Assembly: GCA_001599815.1 (NCBI GenBank)
Contig: BCIA01000001.1
Coordinates: forward strand, 3,290,934 to 3,354,933
Direction of reading: 5' to 3'
Source of the DNA: Furcasterigmium furcatum
Taxonomy: Eukaryota; Ascomycota; Sordariomycetes; Glomerellales; Plectosphaerellaceae
DNA length: 64,000 bases
Below the pieces are notes generated by a model that ran no database searches, was not told the origin of the DNA, and worked only from the letters and a program-made list of their open reading frames with translations. Both the position numbers and the translations under genes were made by a program. Below, in pieces: positions 30,388 through 40,920 of this stretch. Every line of letters starts with the position of its first letter. The first letter of the stretch is position 1.

Positions 30388-31077
30388 ATGGAGGTCGCCC
30401 CGAATCCATTTCTCCATTCACGCTTACTTCTGCTGAGCCTGGCATCTGAGGCAGAGGATGAGCTCTCTTCTGCTCCTGCCACCGTTCAGTACTGGGCGCC
30501 TCACCAGACTATCAACGATACACCTTGCTTTTTGATCACAACACGTACCAGTCTCCGAAGTCTCCGTCTAATTAGAGGCTTGCAAGAGCTGGGGGCTACA
30601 CACCTACCGCAGTCGTCTGCCTCTCTCGAAGTCATGGCATTCATCAGGGAACTGGCATCAACCAACAGCTCTGCAGCGCCCACCGTCTCTTCGCCGTCAT
30701 CTCCATCCGAATTCTCCATGTCGCACGCGGTAGAAACCATAAAGGCCAATCTCGCTGGAACTCCGACATCAGCAGCAAGGCGTGACGGGAGGGACAACGA
30801 GGCGGGGCTGCGCGTTGTGCTATGCGCGTTGACGGTTTGGGTTGAATCCGAGTCGCCAACCGCGCTGATCCCAGCTGGTTCCCAACCGACGTGGAGGTGG
30901 TCCAAGCCTGCGAGTCCTTATCTGAAAGCCGGGCTCTGGGAGCCCGAGTTTCATGCCGTCGTCGAGCACGGCGAGTGGAACGCCGGGAAAGGGTTCGACC
31001 TACTGCTACGAGGAGGAACTGGTACGGACACGAAGTCGCTAATGTCTCCCGGACAGGTGGACTTCTTCCGGGGATAG
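30388..31077 (+). CDS. Hypothetical protein, unknown
   Basis: This single-exon frame codes 229 residues from the ATG at 30388, or 263 from 30286. The later ATG is favoured because a TATAAAAA box lies only 27 bp before the earlier one. The protein has a Ser-rich middle (SSPSSPSEF) flanked by predicted helices (EVMAFIRELA, MSHAVETIKANLA) and a C-terminal part rich in Trp and Gly (LWEPEFHAVVEHGEW, GKGFDLLLRGG). Codon use looks ordinary for a real gene. There is no signal peptide or membrane segment, and I recognise no family. A spurious frame remains possible. Confidence 0.45.
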   Translation: MEVAPNPFLHSRLLLLSLASEAEDELSSAPATVQYWAPHQTINDTPCFLITTRTSLRSLRLIRGLQELGATHLPQSSASLEVMAFIRELASTNSSAAPTVSSPSSPSEFSMSHAVETIKANLAGTPTSAARRDGRDNEAGLRVVLCALTVWVESESPTALIPAGSQPTWRWSKPASPYLKAGLWEPEFHAVVEHGEWNAGKGFDLLLRGGTGTDTKSLMSPGQVDFFRG

Positions 31078-31760
31078 ACAAGAAGGTGGAGGGCTGCTAG
31101 GCACTTGATAGCTGACGTCTGCCAAGGAATGCGTACCACGGCATTTATAGCCCGAGGCTGCACATCATTCGCCGAGAGTCCAAAGCGTTGCATTGTGCTG
31201 CCACATTTACCTCATTCTCGTCCGCTCTACCGTAACTTCTGATGCAATAAAAGACTTCCTTTTCGGCAAAGTATTCGGCTCTATGAAGTTTCCATGCCAA
31301 TACTGTCACAGTGGCGCGGAATAACAATGGCTGGCTGAGAATAGACAACCTCGGCCAACAGGCGTGACGCACTGGATCCAGTCCGGCCGGCTAAGAGTAC
31401 GACACGCGGGTAACGTCAACGCAGTTCTGGGCGTTGTAGGGACTTGTATTATTGCCGCCAACACTCTGGTCTCTTCTTGTCAGTACAACTAAGAAGAAGA
31501 AGCCCATGTAAACTGCTGGGAGATCTGTCGCTCTGAAAATGTGCTCCGGAGTTCCACGGCAGTTGCGGAGCTCCTTTCCGCATGCCAAGGCCCGGATCCG
31601 AAGCCGCACCACGGATCAAATTCGGAGTCGCGCGAAATCGCCCCCAACATCTAGCCAGCCGGGTTACAGTCTGGCAAGAGACGATTTACAAAGTCATTTA
31701 GGCTCTGGGAGATCGTCTAGGTAACCTTGTCGCCTTACGCTGCCTAGGCTCCTCCGGCCT
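31078..31760. other. Convergent intergenic region, nothing seen
   Basis: The 683 bp between the orphan gene and the end of the second regulator contain no open frame longer than about 75 codons and no recognisable feature. Confidence 0.4.
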
Positions 31761-34336
31761 TCACGGCTCGAACCCATCAGTGGCAGGGTTCGCCCACGCA
31801 AAATCCCAGAGATTCAACTCATTTGCCGCAGCCACGGGCATGAACTCGTCCCCGAAAGCGCCAAACGTCTTATCGAGACCCGGAAGCCAGAAAGGCTGGT
31901 CCATCCCGTTCCCATGCAGCGGGTCCTCTGCAGCCTGGCCCTGGCAATCCCAGACCGTCGGCTCCAGCTGATCGAAGTACTCCGAGCTGATCGACCCCAT
32001 GTTCGGCTCCCCGAGATTATGTGGACTTACATCATCGATCTGGTCAGACGAGCAGGACAGCCCCTCTGGCAACCTTGCCTCTCTTGCCTGTGGTATCTGC
32101 GCCGCCGTCGCCGCTGGGGTTTCCTGCATCCATGCCTGCCAGGCCCGGTGGCCCGTCGCCCGCGAATCGAGGCTCTCCGATCCTGTTGACGGAGTATCCT
32201 GGTGTGGCTTCTTCTCGAAGAAGGGCTCAAATCCTTGCACGAGCACGGGCAGCGATGACGCGGCATTCTCGCTGCCGTCGGCAAGCTCACGTAGAATGAG
32301 GATGCCTGCAATGATCACCCTCTTGTTCTCCTCCGTCGGCGGCTCCAGATTCGCCCCGAGAAGGAGGACATGCAGCGCTGCGCTGCAATACAGCGGATCC
32401 TGGTAGGAGTAGCGGCACAAGAGCCCCCTATCCCTGATTATCTTGAGGATCTTGATGGTCGCGAGCGCCGCCGAGACGCAGTCCCGCGCCGCGTCGTGCA
32501 GAAACTTCGCGATGCGCTCCTGGTGGTCCGTCGGCATGTCTGGGTCCTTCGGGGCAACGGCGTGGCTCAGCATGATCCTGCTCAGGAGCAGGATCCCCTG
32601 CTTGTGGGTGAGATGGAGGTGGAACGTGCTTCGGGATGTCTGGGAGGAGATTCGGAGGCTCTCCGGTAGATCTACTTCCCACTGCTCCAACGCCGCCCGC
32701 AGCTCGGTGTACTGATCAATGTCGATGACCTGGCGGTCCCCGGGGAGCCGGTTGCTCGAATAGAGGGCCCTGACTATCCTGCCCATCACCTTGCAGAGCT
32801 GTACCAGCGCGATCTGGTTGCTCACCGTGGCGCGGGGGTTTACCTGAAGATCGGGCAGGTCGGCAGGGAGCGGCGTGTCGATCTCATGATCCTCTATCAT
32901 TAGGGGCCGGCCCATATGGAAGGTGAAGAAGCGCTCCTGGGTGTAGACGCTCCACCATAGCCTATTTCGCAGCTCCCTGACGTGAGGATGGAGGTTATCG
33001 GAGTCATCGGCATTGACTGCACGGTGCAGGCCCATGTTGACAGCCATGCGAAGAGCGAGGCCATACATATTGTAGGCTACATCGTGTGAGTTTGTCGCGA
33101 CCAAAAAGCTGCCTTGTAAAACGCAAACTGGGATGCTGGTCATCGAGCTGGAGGAAACAATCTCTGGCAAGAGCTTTTTGGAGACTTGATAGAACTGCCA
33201 CCCCGGGTTCAGGGAGGGACGAGGGGGTGTGATGTCCGAAAAGTCGATAGAGGGTGGATGGGTAAGAAACTCCGAGATGGGCAGAGTCGACGACCTGTTG
33301 TCCCCTTGCTCCAGGTCGGCATACTGGCTGCCCAAGGCGAGGACCATGAAGAGGAAGCTGGTGAACTCGATTGCGCGGTGCGCGAGTTGAGAGTCCCCGT
33401 GAGCGGCAAACTCGTGCTTTCCGAGGAAGAAGGCATCTAGCTTCCGACTGAAGATGGCAGGGTGGACGAAGACGTAGTTGGACTGACAGAAGTTGAAGAA
33501 GGTCGAGCATAAGAAATCAAGAACGTTTCGGGGCGGCAGTGCTGCCATCAAGCCAGATCTCAGATCACTGAGGCTCGAGTCCATGGGGCTGGTGATTGAA
33601 TGACGAAAAACCTATGTTGTAACATCATCAGATCGTGGTGCTCTTGAGTGTGCCTACGTTGCACCTACTGTTGCTGGCCCTTTCGGCGAGGGCGCTGATT
33701 TGCCTCCGTCGATGGTTGCCCTGACATTGTCGAAGAAGGCCCAAGCGGATGACGGGCCCTCGAAGTCTAGTATGAGAAAGATCAGCAGGGAAAGATATGG
33801 ACATGGGCAGGAACAGATAACATACGCGTTCGTCCTTGGTCCTGGACATGAGTCCTCTGCGTCAACGCATGTCGAACAACGAGGCGAGAATCTCGGCGTG
33901 TCGCATCTTTGCCTCCCCGATGGGGTCTCGGCGTATCTTGGCTGATGTCGTCTGCAAAGGAGTCGACGCACTCTTTGAGGTCTTCGAGAGATTCCGGAAC
34001 CGGTATCTGACGTTGGCGGAGCAGAGCCTCGAGTAGGGCCTCTCTCGAGGACTGCTTCGAGGCCTCTGCTCTGCCGAAGACGCATCTCAGCTTGGCCACA
34101 GAGCATCGTTGGCAGGGACTGGATCCATCGCATTTGAGTTTATTCGTTCTGCAAGGGTCGCAACTAGATGGTGTATTAGTGACAACCCGTGATGCATGCA
34201 GGAAGCCCAGATTGGCAAGAGTCAAGACTCACGCGATTCGCACTCGTTTCCGCTGATCTTCGGGTACTGTCGCTCGTTTCCGTCGGCGGTTCGGTTCAAC
34301 TGCCGGGGAAGGAATGGGTGATGGAATTGAAGACAT
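31761..34336 (-). CDS. Zn2Cys6 fungal transcription factor with Fungal_trans domain
   Basis: Exons on the minus strand are 34336-34233, 34163-33826, 33766-33669 and 33611-31761, giving 796 residues with all phases consistent. The zinc cluster CDPCRTNKLKCDGSSPCQRC with a following SVAKLRC has the exact C-x2-C-x6-C-x5-C-x2-C-x6-C pattern, preceded by a basic stretch (RRRKRATVPEDQRKRVR). The Fungal_trans region has YGLALRMAVNMGLHR and LRNRLWWSVYTQERFFTFHMGRP, typical of the large XlnR-like group. The C-terminus is acidic and aromatic (WLPGLDKTFGAFGDEF), as in activation domains. In the middle of exon 2 an alternative frame also reads protein-like, but only the frame given here fits the splice phases. 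It lies two genes from the amidohydrolase/permease pair and could regulate it. Confidence 0.85.
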
Positions 34337-35092
34337 GTCGTGGCGATTAGGGCTCACATGGTTCTGATCCTTAGTGTACAGTCAAGTTGAGAGGAGAAGA
34401 GATGGATGGACTGAACTTTCAAAGTCCCCGATTCATATCTCGAATGAATGATAAGGGACGCTAACCGGATACTCGGGCTCGACCCCAGATTCCACCCACC
34501 CCACTCGGCCCCCAATTCTGGTTCCGGGACTGATACCGTCGGGATCCCTTTCCACAACGAATACCCCAGACAAAAACGAAAGGGGCATGCGATCGACTTG
34601 GTACGGAAAGACTTAAACTCGGCTAAATGTATCCAAGGCAGAGAGGAAGGGGTGCTCAGCTTTGCGTGTTCCTGCTGGCCAGAACCCAGGAGGACGTGTA
34701 CGACTCCTTGCGGGTCACAGAAGACATGGCCGGTCCGGCTATGTTGCCGTCCAGAAGTGTTGCCCTTGGATTCTCTCTAATTGAGAATGAGGCAATCTCT
34801 ATTTCTATCAATTAAGATAAAGGGTATCTCGATTTCTTCGAATCAAGATAGAGGTAGCTTAATTTCTTGAGCTTGAAAGAGAGGTCGTCTTGATTTTCTT
34901 AGGATTGCTCTGAAGTCTGCTGGTCGACATGCCCGTCCCGAGGGCAACCATTCTTTCTGTATCCCGCTTGGACTCGTAGCTGTTGGCCGATTATCCAATG
35001 CTTCGTCTGGTTGGCTTTAACACAGTCAGCACTTAATATCATCTACGAAACTGGTGAACATAGTGCAGGAGTGAATTTGTGAACTATTCAGT
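34337..35092. other. Intergenic region containing a minisatellite
   Basis: This is the promoter of the second regulator followed by the tandem repeat listed separately. No gene is seen. Confidence 0.4.
34785..34950 (-). repeat. Minisatellite-like element, four 30-bp units, inverted relative to 3.9 kb
   Basis: On the minus strand, four roughly 30-bp units follow one another. They begin AAGAAAATCAAGA, AAGAAATTAAGC, AAGAAATCGAGAT and ATAGAAATAGAGAT, and each ends in a CTYTWTCTTGATT-like piece. The flank GTCGACCAGCAGACTTCAGA matches the flank of the two-unit copy near 3,960. The units are diverged, so this is an old element. Confidence 0.55.
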
Positions 35093-36466
35093 TTACCATG
35101 GCTGTCTCTCGATTGTCACGGGAAGACACTCCAGCGAGCTAAAGGCGACATGTCCGCCCTTGACAACAGCCAGGAGATTCTCCTTGTTGTCCAGTACGGT
35201 GATGTCCTCCAGCGGGTTCTGCTCCAGCACGATAAAGTCCGCCAGGAACCCTTCCTTCACCTGCCCGATCTCGTTCTCCTTGCGCATCATCTTGGCGCAG
35301 TTGATGGTGACACTGCGGTAGATGTCCAGGGCTGACTGGACGCGAGACCGCAGCGTGAACTCCTTGCACTGGAACTGGTGCATGCCGGCAAGCAGGTCAG
35401 AGCCGAAACAGATGGTGACACCCGCCTCGGACGCGATCTTGATCGCCTCGAGGCCCGACTCCATGACCTGGACGTTCTTGGCCGCGCAGGCCGGGTTCAG
35501 GAACTGGTCGTAGGGCGGGATGGTGAAGGAGTCGTAGGTGACCAGTGTCGGAGTGAGGTAGATCCCCTTCGCGGCCATGAGCTCCGCGAGGGGCTTGTCG
35601 ATGAAATTTCCGTGCTCGATGCCGAGGACGCCGTTGTCAATCATGTGCCGCATCGCCCGGACCGTGTACGCGTGCGCGGTGACGTACGTGTCGAAGCTGG
35701 CCGCCGTCTTGGTGATGGCCTGGACCTCCTCGTCGAGGAACTGGGGATGGGCGAGGTTGTTGAGCTTGCTGGCGACGCCGCCGCCGCCCATGATCTTGAT
35801 GAAGTCGGCGCCCTTGCGGATCTCGTCTCTGACGGCAACGGAGCACTCTGTCGGTCCGTCGCAAATACGCCCAATACCCGGTCGGTGGCCGCCGCAGCAC
35901 TTGGATGTAGGGTCCTCGTCGGAGAAGGAGGCTCGCTGGTCTCCATGGCCACCGGTCTGGGAGAGGGCATGCCCGGCGATGGAGAGACGCGGTCCCACAA
36001 TCAACCACTCGTCGATGGCATCCTTGAGGGACCCGTCTGCGCCACCACAGTCCCGCGCCGTGGTGAAGCCCCTCTGAAGCATCTCCCTGACCAAGAAGGT
36101 CGATCGGTAGTTGTTGAGAGATGCAGGAATATTTTTGTAGGTGCTCTTGAGGTCGTTTTCGCCCGGGGTGGCGGTGACGTGGACATGGCCGTCGATCAGG
36201 CCAGGGCAGAGGTATTTGCCCTGCAAATCAACGATCTTGGAGGCACTGGTCGTGTTTTGTTGCTGAACTTCGACCTTGGTGATGCGCCCTGCGTTCACCG
36301 AGACTTGAACATTCTCGACGACGGTGCCGGAGACTGGATCAACCAGCTTCGCGTTGATGAGGGTGAAAGGCTCGTTCTCCGGGAGCAGCCAAGGCTTGTC
36401 CCCTACAACCGACTTTGGTGGAGTCCGGCCTGAGCCTGGTTTCTGGTTTAAACTGGTAACGCGCAT
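35093..36466 (-). CDS. Metal-dependent amidohydrolase, ochratoxinase/imidazolonepropionase-like
   Basis: This is a binuclear-metal hydrolase of the amidohydrolase superfamily acting on amide or peptide-like bonds. Single exon, 457 residues from the ATG at 36466. Metal ligands are in order: HxH in DGHVHVT, the lysine that is carboxylated in this group (ADFIKIMGGG), His in VTAHAY, His in GIEHGN, and Asp in CFGSDLLAGMH. The SQTGGHGDQR loop is shared with ochratoxinase and related prolidase-like enzymes. There is no signal peptide, so it is probably cytosolic. The substrate is open: dipeptides, N-acyl amino acids or a phenylalanine-conjugated metabolite are all plausible. It is divergent from a Dal5-type permease with 468 bp between starts, suggesting uptake followed by hydrolysis. 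Confidence 0.9.
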   Translation of the reverse strand: MRVTSLNQKPGSGRTPPKSVVGDKPWLLPENEPFTLINAKLVDPVSGTVVENVQVSVNAGRITKVEVQQQNTTSASKIVDLQGKYLCPGLIDGHVHVTATPGENDLKSTYKNIPASLNNYRSTFLVREMLQRGFTTARDCGGADGSLKDAIDEWLIVGPRLSIAGHALSQTGGHGDQRASFSDEDPTSKCCGGHRPGIGRICDGPTECSVAVRDEIRKGADFIKIMGGGGVASKLNNLAHPQFLDEEVQAITKTAASFDTYVTAHAYTVRAMRHMIDNGVLGIEHGNFIDKPLAELMAAKGIYLTPTLVTYDSFTIPPYDQFLNPACAAKNVQVMESGLEAIKIASEAGVTICFGSDLLAGMHQFQCKEFTLRSRVQSALDIYRSVTINCAKMMRKENEIGQVKEGFLADFIVLEQNPLEDITVLDNKENLLAVVKGGHVAFSSLECLPVTIERQPW

Positions 36467-36934
36467 GGTGTTGTGGGCTGGGGAGATAGGAACACAGATC
36501 AAAGATAACGGAAGGTTAGTCCGATATGAAGCCACAGAAGGACAGGAGGTCGGTGGCCAGTGCCGTTATCTTATTTTATGCTGTTTCCTAAAGTCCCTGT
36601 ATCTATAATACCCAACTATTCGCATGGTGTCCCTCGATCCGAGACCGGGGTGTTTTCGGGTGCGCGTACCCGATAATCTCGGCACCGCACCCGATATCGT
36701 GTCGCAAGTCATCCTGGCCACCATCCGAGTCTTCTCCGGAGTCCGCACTACCCCAGATTTCCACGGAACAAGCCTATCTTTCGAAACTCGAGCCTCGACA
36801 TATAATAAGATGGCCGATCCGGCCATCATCAGGAGCAGTATCAAGCAGAACAAGTCCTTGCCTCCGCTTGTGTGGACTTGATCAAAAGCCCTTTACTCCA
36901 TTCATCTCTTGTCTTGACGAACCCTACCCTCGCA
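36467..36934. promoter_or_regulatory. Divergent promoter of amidohydrolase and permease, rich in inverted CGG triplets
   Basis: It holds a perfect palindrome TCGGGT-N6-ACCCGA (36656-36673, i.e. CGG-N10-CCG) and, 7 bp further on, CGG-N8-CCG (36680-36693). Two CGG-N9-CCG arrangements lie closer to the amidohydrolase. None has the ACAA core of the 16-24 kb cluster, so a different Zn2Cys6 protein is implied, if any. Confidence 0.45.
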
Positions 36935-38610
36935 ATGGCCGAGCTCGAAAAGACATCCAGCCTCAAGCAGGCCGAAGGGGCTCCCGAGTCCCCTGCCATA
37001 TCCTACACGATGGAGGAAGAGAAACAAGTCCTGCGCAAGGTGGACCGCGTCGTCCTCCCAATGCTCTGTGTTGTCAACTTTTTCCAATGTGAGTCGGGGT
37101 TCCATGATCCATCATCCGCGATCAAAGCTAACTCCCATACTTTGAAGATCTCGACAAGCAGTCCATTGGCTTTGCGGCCGTGTTCGGCCTCGCGAACGAC
37201 CTCAACATGACGAACCACCAGTACTCGTGGTCTGTCAGCTCCTTCTACTTCGGCCAGTTCGCGGCCGAGTACATCTTCATCTACGTCATGAGCCGGCTCC
37301 CAGTCACACGCTTCGTTGGATTCACCGTGTAAGTGCCCATTGCTTCGGTCACTCGAACAGTGGACGGAGACTGACATTGTGGAACCAGGGTCCTCTGGGG
37401 CATCGTCTGCGGCTGTCTCGCCGCTCCGCACAACTTCCAGGCATTCACGGCCGTCCGCTTTCTCCTAGGGTTCACAGAGGGTGGCGTGTCTCCTGCCTTT
37501 GTTATAATCACGTCGGCCTGGTATAGGAAGTCTGAACAACCATTCCGAGTTGCGTACGTTCCCTCTCCAACTCTGAAATGCCCTGGAGACTTCCTCATAC
37601 TGACTCCCTTGACAGTGGCTGGGTGACGTGCAACGGCCTCGCTCAGATCCTCGGTGCACTCATGATGTACGGTGTTGGGTTGGCAGAAAATGCCGCCATC
37701 GCCACCTGGCGCGTCATGTTCCTCGTATGCGGAGGCGGCACCGTGCTGGCCGGCGTTGCATTCCTGTTTCTGATGCCGCATGGCCCCGGCTCCGCCTGGT
37801 TCCTCAACGAGAGGGAGCGACAGATCGCCGTACAGAGGTTGGCGAACGAACGCATTTCAAAGGAGGCCACTACCTTCAGCAAGTCACAGCTGGTGGAAAC
37901 CCTTCTCGATCACAGAGTGTGGCTCCTGGTAGCTGCTGCGTTCCTCAACACGCTGGCATCCCCCGTCATCAAGGTAAGAAGAGCACCGAATTACACGCGG
38001 AGCACGCACGCTGATCAAGTTGTCACAGTTTGGCACTCTCGTCATCAAGGGATTTGGCTGGTCACAGATGAACACGATGCTCGTCAGTCTTCCCGCCGGA
38101 GCCATCCAAATCATCTTCATCTGGGTCGTGGTCATCGGCATCCGCGTCACCTCGTTCCCTCGGGCCGTCTGGGGCATCATCGCCACCATTCCAGCTCTCG
38201 TTGGGAACATCGGAATCATGACACTGCCCGCAGAGTCCAAATGGGGGATCGTGGCATGCACGTGGCTCGCCACCGTGCTGTCTCCCAACATGGTTGTTGT
38301 GCTGAGCCTCATCGCCTCAAACTTCAAGGGCAACACCAAGAAGTCCGCCACGAGCAACGGATATTTCATCCTCTACGCTATCGCCGCGATTGTTGGCCCC
38401 CAGCTTTGGACAGCGCCACCCCGGTACACGGCAGGTGTTGTCGCCGATCTCGTCGCCCTCGGCGCGCTCATCCTGATCTTCGTGGTCTTCGCCTGGTCGG
38501 CCAAGCGGGAGAACAAGCGGCGCGATGCGTTGGAGCACTACAGCTCGGATAGCCCCGGTGATGCGGACGTGACTGACAAGCAAGATCTGAGCTTCAGGTA
38601 CACTCCCTGA
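36935..38610 (+). CDS. MFS anion:cation symporter, Dal5/allantoate permease-like
   Basis: This is a plasma membrane permease of the family that carries allantoate, nicotinate, pantothenate, dipeptides and other carboxylates. Exons are 36935-37088, 37148-37328, 37389-37553, 37616-37973 and 38029-38610, giving 479 residues with all phases consistent. The start is a hydrophilic tail, followed by the family's KVDRVVLPMLCVVNFFQYLDKQSIGFAA-like helix 1. RFLLGFTEGGVSPAF in helix 4 and SAWYRKSEQPFRVAGW follow, then the long central loop (ERERQIAVQRLANERIS) and a second six-helix half with KKSATSNGYFILYAIAAIVGPQ. Both half-length blocks are complete. Its divergent partner is the amidohydrolase. Confidence 0.92.
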
Positions 38611-39177
38611 GGAGATGGACGTCAGCTTCAAGAGCAGCGGAACCGGACCTCTGATGTAGGACTAGTACTGGCTTTTACCTCTCGACAAGCTCATTTATCT
38701 TTCTTCAGCATCACTCCATATGGACTCAATTGATTTTATTGACTGATTTCTACACAAGCCGGGAGAAAACGGTGACTTGACTTGTCGCTACTACTGTCAA
38801 TGATGTCAACGACCGAGAGCAAGCCCGCGCTCTTCTTCCTACTATACCTAGTACTCGTGAAAGCAACCGAGAGAAAATCGAACTTGGTCGACCAACTAGA
38901 CTTCCATGTTGTTGGGGGCTCAATCGCATTCAAATGTCCCACGGACGCGACGGCTGTTGCGGAGCCCGACGCCGTCTGCCAACCCCGGATCCCGTCGCCG
39001 GATCGCGGATCCCGACCCGGACCACAGCGCGCACCATCCCACGGACGCGCCTCGCAGGATTCGGCAATCACTTTTCGCGGGCGACATATATAACATTTTC
39101 GCGACTTTAGCCCACACCCGCAGCGCCCGAGCTGCCCTCCCTCCTCCAGCAACCGCGCCTCCAGTCCAGCCTTCAAA
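38611..39177. promoter_or_regulatory. Intergenic region before the SDR gene
   Basis: No gene is seen. A TATATAA stretch near 39088-39094 lies about 85 bp before the SDR start. Confidence 0.35.
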
Positions 39178-40546
39178 ATGCCCATCTTCATCTTCCCCCT
39201 CCGCCGGATCCTCGGCCGGTGGTTCCCGCCGCCCCTGCCGCCGCCGGGAACCTTCGAAGGCCAGCGGGTGCTGGTCACCGGCGGCACGAACGGCCTCGGG
39301 CTGGCCGCGGCCACGCACTTCGCCAGCCTCGGCGCGGAGGTCTTCATCACCAGCCGGAACGTCGCGCGCGGCCAGGATGCGAAGCGGAAGATCGAGGCGG
39401 CGTCCACTTACAGGGGCGACGGGGAGAAGGTCACCGTCCTCGAGCTGGACATGAACTCGTACGAGTCGTGCCTCAACCTCGTCGCGGGCCTGAAGAAGCG
39501 CTTCAGCGGCGACGGCGGCATCGACGTTGCCGTCCTGAACGCCGGCAGGGTCGGTCCCATCTATGAGAAGAGCGACGAGGGCTGGTATGTCGATAATCCC
39601 ATCACTTTTGGCACTCCGCGGGCAATGTTCCCTCTTCATTCCGTGCGATTTATCTCCTTCGCGTGCTAATTCGCTTCTCCGATCAGGGAGCAGACTCTCC
39701 AGGTCAACGCCCTGAGCACGGCTCTGCTCGGCCTCCTCCTCAACGACTGGCTCAAGGAGGAGCGGCCGAACCGCGAGAAGGCCGCGCGCATGGTTTTCGT
39801 CACGTCGCGCGACCATCTGTACCCCAGCATCAAGCAGTGGCCGGAATGGGCCGCGAATGGCGGCCTCCTCAACCATTTCAACGACGAGAAGAACTGGCCG
39901 AACATCTACGTCGACAGGCAGCCGAACTACGGAAAGAGCAAGCTGCTGGTCCACTACGCCATTGAGGAGATCACCAAGAAGGCCATCGGAAAGGACGGAG
40001 AGTGAGTGAAGCTGCGCCGGCCGTCGAGAGTTTAACTAACACGTCTTCCGTAAATCAGGCCCGACGTCGTCGTCAACACCGTCTGCCCTGGCCTGGTGCA
40101 CACCAACATCACCAGCAACATCCGCGGCTACGGGCTGTTCTGGAAGATCGTGGTGGGCGCGTACATGCTGATCGGCGGCAAGACGCCCGACTCGGGCTCC
40201 AGGGTCTGCATCCAGGCCGCCCTTCTCCCCAAGGAGATGCACGTGCGTTACAGTCCATCCGTTCTCCCATGACTCTGCTCTATTTACTGACGATACCATC
40301 CACAGGGACAATTCATCAACCAGTGGTTGACTCGCGCACAGTACAACAGGTTTGTGACCAGTCCATCACCCGACCTCCCTCCCCCATAAGCATCACGGCT
40401 GACCCGTCTCCCTAATTAGGATCTCCTTCCCGAACCTCGCGAGTGAGGCTGCTCGCTACATCCAGCCCATTGCCTGGAAGGAGATGATCACGGAGCTCAG
40501 CTCAAAAATCCCCGCCATCCAGAGGATCGAGGAGAAGTCGTCCTAG
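39178..40546 (+). CDS. Short-chain dehydrogenase/reductase (retinol dehydrogenase/WWOX-like)
   Basis: This is an NAD(P)-dependent oxidoreductase. Exons are 39178-39584, 39687-40001, 40059-40242, 40306-40349 and 40420-40546, giving 358 residues; the 44-bp fourth exon is confirmed by phase. The N-terminus has a hydrophobic, proline-rich leader (FPPPLPPPG), which may anchor or target it. The cofactor motif is TGGTNGLG, with LDMNSYESC and the NAG motif (VAVLNAGR). The catalytic tyrosine and lysine are in NYGKSKL, and VCPGLVHTNIT follows the active site. Related fungal proteins are often found with secondary metabolism genes, but no such genes are near it. The substrate is unknown. Confidence 0.9.
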
Positions 40547-40920
40547 CGACGATGCTGACCATTTCAACGACTTTGTATTTATAAGCGGGATATCCATTCA
40601 ACAGGCTGTTATTAGGGTCGGTCTGCTTTTTCTGCACAAATATGAACCCATAGAGACTCTTGGTACCGAAGAGAATAGACTATCACAATCCTTGTTAACA
40701 CTGGCTCTGGCGCGTGGGCACGGTGCAGGCAACCTGAGATCGTGCACTGGGACCGGCATGCTAGGGATCGTGACGGGGTATCTTGATGTCTTGTTGGGTT
40801 TGGGCTAGGCTATGTATCAAGGTAGGCAATGGAGGCTATCTCGCTGTGCTCCTCCATGACTTCGCGTCCTCCGGGAAGCCTTCAGTCAAGATCTACGTCG
40901 CAGCCGCAGAAGTGCAACCC
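40547..40920. other. Convergent 3' intergenic region
   Basis: 374 bp without coding signal. Confidence 0.4.

Noticed and set aside
33826..34163. Frameshift in exon 2 of the second Zn2Cys6 gene
   Set aside because: An alternative frame reads protein-like (MRHAEILASLFDMR), but only the original frame joins the next exon in phase, so the gene is kept as intact.
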